From Bacteroidales bacterium (lineage in GTDB: Bacteria; Bacteroidota; Bacteroidia; Bacteroidales; F082): 28,366 nt of DNA. The translations under genes were made by a program, and so were the position numbers. The notes below the pieces were generated by a model. That model saw only the letters and a program-made list of their open reading frames with translations, was not told where the DNA came from and made no database searches. The DNA lies in assembly GCA_017508895.1 (NCBI GenBank), contig JAFWRA010000168.1, positions 1 to 28,366 of the forward strand. Reading direction: 5' to 3'. Each line of letters opens with the position of its first letter. Within the stretch, counting starts at the first letter, position 1. Shown here piece after piece: positions 6,985 through 14,960 of this stretch.

Positions 6985-9975
6985 ATGAAACCATTCAAGT
7001 TCATACGGCGTCTCTTGGTCTTTTGGCTCATGACACAAGGCTTGTTGGTGGAAGCGCAGCATTATGTGCCCCTCAACGGTGAGATTGACACCGTATTGAA
7101 CTTGCCCCGATTGGGTGCCGACTCAGTATATTTGGTGAGCGAGTCGCTGACCGTCGTCGAAGGCGGTGACCTTCATGTTGCGGCAGGTACGAAGCTGTAT
7201 TTCGGACAATCGTCTTATCTACGCGTGGATGGCGGAAGACTTGTGCTTGATGGGCAGAACAACGACTCGATTTATCTGCTCTGTTACGAGTTTTCCCATG
7301 ATTGGGCAGGCTTACAACTGAAGAACGTGGATGAATCTGATTCGTTGCGGCTTTCCTATGTCAACGTGGTTGGTGCATTGACGGCAGTGAATGCCTCCAC
7401 AAGTAGCCATGTTGTTGTCAACCATTGCACGTTCAACAACTATTATGCGGGCAAGGGCATTGAACTGACTGATTGTAGCGATTTTTTGGTAGACAGCTGT
7501 TTCTTCTATCAATGTGTCTCTGGAATTGAGCTGAAGGCTCGGTCTAAAGACAGCGAGAATAATCGCTTTACGCACAACATCTTCGATCAAGGTCAAATAA
7601 ATATTGAGATTTCTAACGTCGGCTATGGATTTAAATGCAATCGTAATCATGTTTCAGACAACTGTTTCCAAGGTGCGGCTACTGCCATAAGCTTCGAGAC
7701 GGTTGGAGGCATTTCTGACAAGGAAGCCACAAATTATATAGAGAACAACCTCATTTCATCCGATTTGCCAGAGGGAGGATCGGGCTATTCCTCCTACGGC
7801 ATCAAGGCGGCCATGGATACGCTTGTCATCCGCAACAATGTGTTTTGGAGCAACGATGAGGCCGTCAGAATGATGCGAGTTTGTCATTTGGTTTTTGAAA
7901 AAAACACATTTTTTGAGAATGAGATGGTGTTGACTAACCTCCAATCTTCAGGTTCTGTCGTATTCATACGCAATACCATCAGTGAAGCCAAGAAGCGGAT
8001 CGTGAGTTTTCCTTCTGAGAAGTCGCGGATGAATGCCAACAACTTCTTGCATTACAAAAAAGATTTGACTCTATTTGCTAATGTTTCGACGGAGAATATT
8101 GATATGCAGGGAAATTATTGGGACGCCGAGTCTGTGGCTGAGATTGAATCTGTGATTCTCGATGGCCATGATTCGCCTTCTTTGGGGGAGATTGTTTATG
8201 AACCCCGATTGACGGAATGTGATACCACGGCTCCTATAGCACCGCCGTTCAGAGTGAAGAAGCAGTTTGTGAACAACAAGTGGTTGATCTCGTGGGATGA
8301 GAACTTGGAACAGGATGTTGATCATTATGCACTGTTTTATGGTAATTTCAATTATTATAGATTCGCACATTGCATCGATGGGATTGAAGAGAATTCCTAC
8401 ATGCTTACGCCTCAACAGACGGAAAACCTAGCAGTTGTGGCTTGCGACCGTGATTTTAATCCAGATGTTTATGCTTCTGTCGGTCAAAGTGCTTATGCAT
8501 TTGCCACTTATTATCCTTATGCTGGTCCCGATGGGGATTTTTGTGCTTCACAGTCAGGCTATTTGGTTGATAATGCCAGTATTCCATACCAGTACAGCTA
8601 TTTTGTTTGGCGTACTTCAGGCACTGGGGTCTTTTCCGACTCTTTGTCGTTAAAGCCTAGATATTATCCCTCTGATGCCGATTATGAAGTGGGCGAGGTG
8701 ACGCTGACTTTACGTGTTACAAGCAATGGCACTACCAAAACGGATGCGATGCATATTGAACTTTATAAAGCACTTGGTGTTTATGCTGGCGAAGATGGTT
8801 TCAGTGGAATGAACCGTCCGCTTCCCCTTGACCAGGCTGAGGCATACAACTATGATTCGTTGCGCTGGCATTCCATGGGCGATGGTCGTTTCGAGGATTC
8901 GTTGGCATTACACACGCTCTATTATCCAGGATCCGTGGACAAGGAACAGGGGTATGTGGAATTGGTGCTTGAGGTTTGGTCATTTTGTGGCCATTCCTCT
9001 GATGTGGTTCGTTTCGATTTGTTCAAGGACTATATCCTTGAGGGGAAGACATGGTCAGATGGAACACTACGCCCTAATACCCAAGTGATTGCTGCGGCTA
9101 TGGACGATGACAATCCTTTTGTCTCTGGATTCTATCGTACTGTTTCTGATGAGGATGGCTTCTTTAGATTTGATGCTTTGCTGCCCGATACTTATGTTCT
9201 TTATGCTTTCCCCGACACTTTGGATGTTGATGCAGCTGGTTGTTACTATCTTGGAGACCTTCAATGGAACGAATCCAACATGATTGTAGTGGATGGTGAT
9301 GTCTACGATGTGGATATTGAATTACCCCTGCGGATGCAAGGTTTCAATATGGGAGATGGTTGTATCACAGGCATGTTTGATATGCCAGAGAATCCTTTCA
9401 AGGCACGTGATTTCTATTGTCAACCTTGGTTGAGGGAAGGGACGGATGCTGAGTATTGCTCTGATGGTCTGTCAAATGCCGGGGTGTTGCTTCTCAATGC
9501 TGGCAAGCAGAGGGTGTTGGGCTTTGCGCTCACCGACGAAGCTGGTCATTTTCGGTTCAACCACTTGCCTTTAGGTACCTATCAAGTGATGGCCGATTTG
9601 CCGCGTTATGGTCGGGGGATGTGTGAAGAAATCACCCTCTCTGTGGAGCAACCTGCTGTCTCGGGATTGCATCTGTTTGTCAATCGAGAAGGGAGGGTGA
9701 ACATGAGGTATGAAGGATCTGTCTCAGAAAAGATAGAACTTTGTTTGTATCCCAATCCGACAGAGAATGAATTGTTTGTGTGCGGATTGAAAGAAAATGA
9801 AATGTATCAAGTGACGGTCTTGAATGGACTTGGTGTGTGTGTAATGCCCGAGGTAAAAGTGAAAACCAATCTTTTGGGTGAGTTCGACATAAAGGTTGAC
9901 GAGTTGCAGGCAGGTGTTTATTTTATTCAAGTCAAAGGCGCTTCCGAAAGCGTGGTAGCCAAATTTGTGAAGTAA
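6985..9975 (+). CDS. T9SS-exported surface protein with right-handed beta-helix and duplicated modules
   Basis: A 996-residue protein with an N-terminal signal peptide (RRLLVFWLMTQGLLVEAQ). Residues about 40-400 show parallel beta-helix character (repeated short strands with NHCTFNN, IRNNVFW, FEKNTFFENE, FIRNTISE). Next comes a fibronectin-like stretch near residue 425, then two tandem 88-residue Ig/PKD-like modules from residues 513 and 601. Two carboxypeptidase-regulatory-like folds follow (about 690-780 and 795-895, with DEDGFFRFDALLPDTYVLYAF and DEAGHFRFNHLPLGTYQVMA). The C-terminal 80 residues (LYPNPTENELFV... AGVYFIQV) are a type A T9SS sorting domain, so it is likely exported across the outer membrane and anchored at the surface. 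No enzyme motif is obvious; beta-helices often bind or cleave polysaccharide, but that is not shown here. Its TAA stop overlaps the next start (TAATG). Confidence 0.88.
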   Translation: MKPFKFIRRLLVFWLMTQGLLVEAQHYVPLNGEIDTVLNLPRLGADSVYLVSESLTVVEGGDLHVAAGTKLYFGQSSYLRVDGGRLVLDGQNNDSIYLLCYEFSHDWAGLQLKNVDESDSLRLSYVNVVGALTAVNASTSSHVVVNHCTFNNYYAGKGIELTDCSDFLVDSCFFYQCVSGIELKARSKDSENNRFTHNIFDQGQINIEISNVGYGFKCNRNHVSDNCFQGAATAISFETVGGISDKEATNYIENNLISSDLPEGGSGYSSYGIKAAMDTLVIRNNVFWSNDEAVRMMRVCHLVFEKNTFFENEMVLTNLQSSGSVVFIRNTISEAKKRIVSFPSEKSRMNANNFLHYKKDLTLFANVSTENIDMQGNYWDAESVAEIESVILDGHDSPSLGEIVYEPRLTECDTTAPIAPPFRVKKQFVNNKWLISWDENLEQDVDHYALFYGNFNYYRFAHCIDGIEENSYMLTPQQTENLAVVACDRDFNPDVYASVGQSAYAFATYYPYAGPDGDFCASQSGYLVDNASIPYQYSYFVWRTSGTGVFSDSLSLKPRYYPSDADYEVGEVTLTLRVTSNGTTKTDAMHIELYKALGVYAGEDGFSGMNRPLPLDQAEAYNYDSLRWHSMGDGRFEDSLALHTLYYPGSVDKEQGYVELVLEVWSFCGHSSDVVRFDLFKDYILEGKTWSDGTLRPNTQVIAAAMDDDNPFVSGFYRTVSDEDGFFRFDALLPDTYVLYAFPDTLDVDAAGCYYLGDLQWNESNMIVVDGDVYDVDIELPLRMQGFNMGDGCITGMFDMPENPFKARDFYCQPWLREGTDAEYCSDGLSNAGVLLLNAGKQRVLGFALTDEAGHFRFNHLPLGTYQVMADLPRYGRGMCEEITLSVEQPAVSGLHLFVNREGRVNMRYEGSVSEKIELCLYPNPTENELFVCGLKENEMYQVTVLNGLGVCVMPEVKVKTNLLGEFDIKVDELQAGVYFIQVKGASESVVAKFVK
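8521..9048 (+). repeat. Tandem duplicated 88-codon module inside the beta-helix surface protein
   Basis: Two adjacent copies (8521-8784 and 8785-9048) encode AGPDGDFC and AGEDGFSG at their starts, then SGTGVFSDSLSLKPRYYP and MGDGRFEDSLALHTLYYP, then VGEVTLTLRV and QGYVELVLEV. The period is exactly 88 codons. The copies are clearly related in protein sequence but well diverged in DNA, pointing to an old domain duplication. Confidence 0.8.
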
Positions 9976-12932
9976 TGAATGGGAAAGTGAATTGTAAAAT
10001 ATGGTTATGGCTTGCCCTGATGGCTTTCACATTGCTGAAGACTCAAACTGCTTTTGGGGCTGTATGGGTGTATGGCAATGTCTACGAGCAAGATTCTATT
10101 ACCCCGATTGAGAATGCAATAGTGACCTTTTCAGGAGTTGATGTTGTTGGTGACACCCTTGTCTATCAACTTTTTACGGATTCTTTGGGCTTTTATTCCG
10201 ATTCTATCAATGAAGGATTGTATTCGATTTGGGCTGCTGCAGTTGGATATGAGGATGATTATCTTCTTGACTCATTGTATGTTGAAGAAGACCAATGGCT
10301 GTTTGGTCTTGATTTCTATCTTCATGAGGTCTTTGTCCCAGTGCGTTATGTGGCAGCACGACAATTCACTGATGACTTGGTGCGTCTCAGTTGGTCGATG
10401 CACGATCCCGAACTGTATGAAGGTTTTGAGTCGGGCGATTTCAGTCGTTTCAACTGGAACCATGCACTTTCCGATTTTCCTTGGGTCATCGACTCCATCC
10501 ATGCCTATGAAGGCGTGTATTGCATGAAGTCGTCTTGTGAAGGGCAAGGTAATGGCGTCTCTCAAATTGAAGTCTCGGTATATATCCCTATGGCAGGTCA
10601 GATGTGCTTTTTCAGCAAGATTTCGTCGGAAAGTCCATGGGACATGGGGCGTTTCTATCTTGATGGTGTGAAAAAGATGGAGTGTTCAGGCGAGGAAGAC
10701 TGGACGGAACATCAATTCGATGTCACGGTGGGCGAACATGTATTTCGCTGGACCTATCAGAAAGATGCTTCTACGGATTTGGGCGAGGATTGCTTTTATG
10801 TTGACGGCATCCATTTCTATCAAGAGGACAGTACAAAAGCGACACGCTCTTTTCAATACTACGACCTATTCCGTAGCCGTTTTGAAGAAGAGCCTGTAAT
10901 GATGGCTTCGCATTTGGCAGATACCGCCTTTATGGACATGAATTGGAACAGCCTGCCCTGGGGTCAATACCGCTGGGGGGTGAGCTGCCATTACGAAGGC
11001 AACCGCGGTAATTCTGATACCATTTGGTCGGCTTATCTGGACAAGGATATGACTACGACTCTAGAGATTAATGCTACCACCAATGTTGGGCAGCCGCCTT
11101 TGGGAGCAGTGGCGACGCTTTTCTCTCAACAAGGCCATGAGTATCAAGGCACATTTGATGCCAACGGGCATCTATTGTTGAATGGTGTCTACCGTGACGA
11201 GTATGAGTTGAGGGTGCATCTTGATGGCTTTGTGGATTATGTCTCAGATTCAATGTTTTCTGTTTTTGGTCCGACACAAGTCGAGATTGAGTTGATGGAG
11301 GCTACGAATGGCATCGACAGTCTGTATGTCTCTTCCACGGGTTGGGCGATTTGGAACTTGGAAAATGGTCAAGTTCGTGATTTACAGCATTTCGAGGTCA
11401 TGTTGAACGGAGCATTTGTGGGAACTTCTACGACGAATGACTTCCAGTTTGACGTCAGCAACCTTTCAGGAGGCGATACCTGTTGGGCTCAAGTGCGTCC
11501 TGTTTATCTCTCCGACACTTGTGATTGGTACGCTTGCGAGTGGGTGTATCATCCTTGCTCTGATTTCCAAGGAAGTACTACGGGTTTGAACTGGTCGCTG
11601 CACAACGAGGCTCTCCTCTTGTCATGGACCTATCCCGAAGGCGAGTTTCTGGGTGCATTCTTGTATCGTGATGGTGCTTATCTTGGCTTTACTGATGCCG
11701 AAACATTCTTGGACGAGACTGTCACGATGCATGATGAGGTGACATATTGTTTGCGTTTGGTGTATGGTGGAGCATTGGATGGTACCTATTATTCCATGTC
11801 GTGTGAGGAATGTACGGTGGCAACTTTTCCCACTTATTGTGACCCGCCTGCGAAATTGGATGGTGAAACCTATTACGAAAACGATTCCGATCATGGTGCG
11901 TTGGTTTCGTGGGGTGAACGTCCTGAGCCGATTGAGCAATGGCTTTATTACGACGATGGCGTCAATAAAAGTACTTTGGGCGGAGATGGAGAACCACGCA
12001 TCTTCTGGTCCATCCGCTTTGATGCTGAAGACTTGGCTGATTATGTTGGTACGGCTTTAAGGAAAGTTTCACTATACGACGTGGGAGCCGGTACTTACCA
12101 ACTGTGGATTTATGTGGGTGGCGAATTGGCACCGCGTACACTAGTCCGTTCACAAAACATGAGCTTGACAAACGCCCATGCGTGGCATGAGGAAACCATC
12201 AGTCCCGAATACGAAATCCCTGAAAACGAACCACTTTGGATTGTTATTGGGCAGCAAGGTTTGGCGCGTCCTGCTGCAGCATGTCAGGACATGGGAAATC
12301 CTAACGGACGATGGGTGTCGTTGGACGGCGAGACCTGGACCGACATGCATACCTTCAATATGCACTACACTTGGATGTTACGGGCTTTTGTCACCAACCA
12401 ATCTGGACGCGATGTGGCACTTGGAAAAGACGGTTATATTTTACAGCAATATAACCTGTATCGCTCGTTCGACAATACAGACTATGAGCAAGTGGCATCA
12501 ATTCCCGCTGTTGATAGTCAGTTGTATTACGAATATCGCGACAATCTTGCTGAGGAGACTCATGATGATGTCTACTACCGCTTGACGGCTTTCTATTTGG
12601 CTGATGATGGCGAGACCTGCGAGTCTGATTATGCTGTTACTCTGAACGACCCAGAACTCAATTATGTAGCCATTGACCTTACCTTGGCCGAAGAGAATCT
12701 GGAATCCTCTTTTAAGCTGTATCCAAATCCCACAAATGGACTTGTTACCCTCGAGTTAGAGGGTTTGCAAAAGGTGATGGTTTATAATGCTTTGGGTCAA
12801 GTAATGCTCAACAAAGAGGTGATTGGTGATTATTTGCAACTCGATTTGTCGGGCTTCGAGAATGGTTTGTATTGGCTGAGGGTCAGTTCGCAAAATGGAG
12901 TGGTAACAAGGCGTCTCGTGCTTTCTCGTTGA
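9975..12932 (+). CDS. T9SS-exported adhesin-like protein with cleaved-adhesin / hemagglutinin-type domains
   Basis: A 985-residue protein with an N-terminal signal peptide (WLWLALMAFTLLKTQTAFGA). Residues about 30-105 form a carboxypeptidase-regulatory-like fold. Residues about 148-280 (EGFESGDFSRFNW ... DCFYVDGIHFY) resemble the cleaved-adhesin / choice-of-anchor J domain known from Porphyromonas gingipains and HagA. Fibronectin-like modules follow. A second HagA-like segment lies at about 656-808 (YYDDGVNKSTLG, IFWSIRFDAEDLADYVG, LRKVSLYDVGAGTYQLWIY, WMLRAFVTN). The last 75 residues (FKLYPNPTNGLVTLEL ... ENGLYWLRV) are a type A T9SS sorting domain. I see no protease domain, so a binding or adhesion role is most likely. 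Its ATG shares an A with the upstream stop codon, so the two surface proteins are probably translated together. Confidence 0.88.
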   Translation: MNGKVNCKIWLWLALMAFTLLKTQTAFGAVWVYGNVYEQDSITPIENAIVTFSGVDVVGDTLVYQLFTDSLGFYSDSINEGLYSIWAAAVGYEDDYLLDSLYVEEDQWLFGLDFYLHEVFVPVRYVAARQFTDDLVRLSWSMHDPELYEGFESGDFSRFNWNHALSDFPWVIDSIHAYEGVYCMKSSCEGQGNGVSQIEVSVYIPMAGQMCFFSKISSESPWDMGRFYLDGVKKMECSGEEDWTEHQFDVTVGEHVFRWTYQKDASTDLGEDCFYVDGIHFYQEDSTKATRSFQYYDLFRSRFEEEPVMMASHLADTAFMDMNWNSLPWGQYRWGVSCHYEGNRGNSDTIWSAYLDKDMTTTLEINATTNVGQPPLGAVATLFSQQGHEYQGTFDANGHLLLNGVYRDEYELRVHLDGFVDYVSDSMFSVFGPTQVEIELMEATNGIDSLYVSSTGWAIWNLENGQVRDLQHFEVMLNGAFVGTSTTNDFQFDVSNLSGGDTCWAQVRPVYLSDTCDWYACEWVYHPCSDFQGSTTGLNWSLHNEALLLSWTYPEGEFLGAFLYRDGAYLGFTDAETFLDETVTMHDEVTYCLRLVYGGALDGTYYSMSCEECTVATFPTYCDPPAKLDGETYYENDSDHGALVSWGERPEPIEQWLYYDDGVNKSTLGGDGEPRIFWSIRFDAEDLADYVGTALRKVSLYDVGAGTYQLWIYVGGELAPRTLVRSQNMSLTNAHAWHEETISPEYEIPENEPLWIVIGQQGLARPAAACQDMGNPNGRWVSLDGETWTDMHTFNMHYTWMLRAFVTNQSGRDVALGKDGYILQQYNLYRSFDNTDYEQVASIPAVDSQLYYEYRDNLAEETHDDVYYRLTAFYLADDGETCESDYAVTLNDPELNYVAIDLTLAEENLESSFKLYPNPTNGLVTLELEGLQKVMVYNALGQVMLNKEVIGDYLQLDLSGFENGLYWLRVSSQNGVVTRRLVLSR

Positions 12933-12958
12933 GCAAAGCTCTAAAATCCTTATCTTTG
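12928..12958 (+). promoter_or_regulatory. Promoter of the ABC-F gene
   Basis: GTTG at 12928-12931, a 19-base spacer, then TATCTTTG at 12951-12958 match the Bacteroidetes TTTG-N19-TAnnTTTG promoter with ideal spacing. The -33 element overlaps the last codons of the upstream adhesin gene. The predicted leader before the ABC-F ATG at 12979 is about 15 bases. Confidence 0.75.
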
Positions 12959-12978
12959 CCGCCGCAAAACGGTAAGCC

Positions 12979-14934
12979 ATGATTTCAATCCAAAACCTGA
13001 GTATGCACTTCACAGGTGAAGACCTCTTCACCGACATTTCCTTTTTGATTCGTGAGAAGGACCGCATCGGTCTAGTGGGTAAAAACGGCGCGGGCAAGAC
13101 TACGCTACTGAAACTCATCTGTGGATTGGAACAGCCTTCGAAGGGCGATGTCATTATCCCGCAAGGCGTTACCATTGGCTATCTACCCCAAGAAAAGAAT
13201 GTCAACAGTACAAAGACGGTTATGGATGAAGCGCTTTCCGCCTTTGACGAATACCATCAGCTGGAACGCGATTTGGAGCGTCTGCAGCAGGAACTGGCCG
13301 AACGCACCGACTACGAAAGCCCACAATATGAAAAGCTCATTGTCAAACTGAACAATTTGAATGACCGCATTGCTTTGCTTGGTGGTAACAGTATCGAAGG
13401 CGAGGCGGAACGAATTCTGGTCGGTTTGGGTTTTGGCCACGAGGATATGCTGCGTCCCATGCGCGAGTTCAGCAACGGCTGGCAGATGCGCGTGGAGCTG
13501 GCCAAAATCCTGCTAAAAAAGCCAAATTTGCTTCTTCTCGATGAGCCTACCAACCACCTTGACATCGAGTCCATTCAATGGCTCGAAGGTTTCTTGAAAG
13601 CCTATTACGCTGCCATTCTGATGGTGTCGCACGACCGTGCCTTCCTCGATAACATCACTATCCGCACGGTGGAAATCTCGAACGGCAAGATTTATGACTA
13701 CAAGGTACCGTATTCTGACTATGTCAGCCTGCGTGAGGAGCGTGTTGATATGCAGCGTTCGGCCTATGAGAACCAGCAGCGCGAAATCAAGAACATCGAG
13801 GCCTTCATCGAGCGGTTCCGCTATAAGGCGACTAAGGCCAAGCAGGTGCAAAGTCGCGTGAAGTTGCTTGAGAAGATGGATGAAATCGTCATTGACGACA
13901 TCGACAGCACGGCCATACACTTCAAGTTTCCGCCTGCACCGCATTCCGGTAAGGTGACCTTGGAACTCAATCATGTTGGTAAGTCTTACGGTGACAAAGT
14001 CATCTTAAAAGACGTCAACCTGTTGATTCCGAGAGGGGAGAAGATAGCCTTTGTGGGACGCAATGGTGAAGGTAAGTCCACACTATCTAAAATCATCTGC
14101 GGTGTGCTCGACCATGAAGGCGAAGTGAAACTGGGTCACGAAGTGAAGATTGGGTATTACGCCCAAAATCAGCAGGACATGCTCGACATGAACAAGACCG
14201 TCTTCGAGACTTTAGACGATGTAGCCGTGGGCGACATGCGCTTGAAAGTGAAAGCTCTGCTCGGCTCGTTCCTTTTCCGTGGCGATGATATCGACAAGAA
14301 AGTGAAGGTGCTCTCGGGCGGCGAGAAAGCCCGTCTTTCCTTGGCCAAGATGCTGCTTTTCCCAACGAATTTGTTGGTCCTCGACGAGCCGACGAACCAC
14401 TTGGACATGCTCTCCAAAGACATCTTGAAGAACGCCTTAATCCAATACGACGGTACCTTAATCATCGTCTCCCACGACCGCGACTTCCTGCAAGGCTTGA
14501 CTAACAAAGTCTACGAGTTCTGCAAGCCTAACATCAAGGAATACGTTGGCGACATCTACGATTTCTTGGAACAGAAGAACCTTACTCACTTGAAGGAGTT
14601 GGAGATAGCTGCCAAACAACAGCCTCAGAAAGTCGCTGCCGAACCTGTTTCGCAGAACAAAATCAACTACGAGCGCAAGAAGCAGATTGATGCCAAGCTC
14701 CGCAAGGTCGACAAGGAAATCCAACGCTTGGAGGAAGCCATCAGCAAGTTAGAAGCCGAACTGGCCGAACAGGATGCCATCATGGCCAATCCCGACCAAC
14801 ATCCTGACATCAAGATTGACAACGACTGGTATTGGGCATACGGCCAAAAGAAAGAGCAACTCCAAAACCTCATGGATGACTGGGGCGAGAAGCAGATGGA
14901 GCGAGAAGAGGTGATGGCGGAGTATGATAAATAA
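12979..14934 (+). CDS. ABC-F family ATPase (ribosome-associated translation factor)
   Basis: A 651-residue soluble protein with two ABC ATPase domains and no transmembrane segment, the hallmark of ABC-F factors that act in the ribosomal E site. Domain 1 has Walker A GKNGAGKTT from residue 34, signature FSNGWQMRVELAK, and Walker B LLLLDEPTNHLD with Asp188. Domain 2 has Walker A GRNGEGKST from residue 360, signature LSGGEKARLSLAK, and Walker B with Asp469. Both have the H-switch SHDR. Between them is the linker with RYKATKAKQVQSRVKLLEKM (about residues 290-310). The C-terminal 80 residues are a charged coiled coil, as in Uup/YheS-like members. Whether it is housekeeping or gives antibiotic protection cannot be told from sequence; its lone, constitutive-looking promoter without an obvious attenuator leader favours housekeeping. 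It is followed by a shared terminator. Confidence 0.94.
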   Translation: MISIQNLSMHFTGEDLFTDISFLIREKDRIGLVGKNGAGKTTLLKLICGLEQPSKGDVIIPQGVTIGYLPQEKNVNSTKTVMDEALSAFDEYHQLERDLERLQQELAERTDYESPQYEKLIVKLNNLNDRIALLGGNSIEGEAERILVGLGFGHEDMLRPMREFSNGWQMRVELAKILLKKPNLLLLDEPTNHLDIESIQWLEGFLKAYYAAILMVSHDRAFLDNITIRTVEISNGKIYDYKVPYSDYVSLREERVDMQRSAYENQQREIKNIEAFIERFRYKATKAKQVQSRVKLLEKMDEIVIDDIDSTAIHFKFPPAPHSGKVTLELNHVGKSYGDKVILKDVNLLIPRGEKIAFVGRNGEGKSTLSKIICGVLDHEGEVKLGHEVKIGYYAQNQQDMLDMNKTVFETLDDVAVGDMRLKVKALLGSFLFRGDDIDKKVKVLSGGEKARLSLAKMLLFPTNLLVLDEPTNHLDMLSKDILKNALIQYDGTLIIVSHDRDFLQGLTNKVYEFCKPNIKEYVGDIYDFLEQKNLTHLKELEIAAKQQPQKVAAEPVSQNKINYERKKQIDAKLRKVDKEIQRLEEAISKLEAELAEQDAIMANPDQHPDIKIDNDWYWAYGQKKEQLQNLMDDWGEKQMEREEVMAEYDK

Positions 14935-14959
14935 AAAACGGGGTTAAACCCCGTTTTTT
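14933..14959. terminator. Bidirectional intrinsic terminator between ABC-F gene and sppA
   Basis: A perfect inverted repeat: A6-CGGGG, loop TTAAA, CCCCG-T6. It gives a five-pair G/C core with a T run on either strand. It lies exactly between two convergent genes and should end both transcripts. Confidence 0.92.
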
Positions 14960-14960
14960 A

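Noticed and set aside
12979..14934. Antibiotic-resistance ABC-F (Msr/Vga/Lsa-type) gene
   Set aside because: No leader-peptide attenuator is seen, the promoter looks constitutive, and the C-terminal coiled coil resembles housekeeping Uup/YheS-like members; resistance cannot be claimed.
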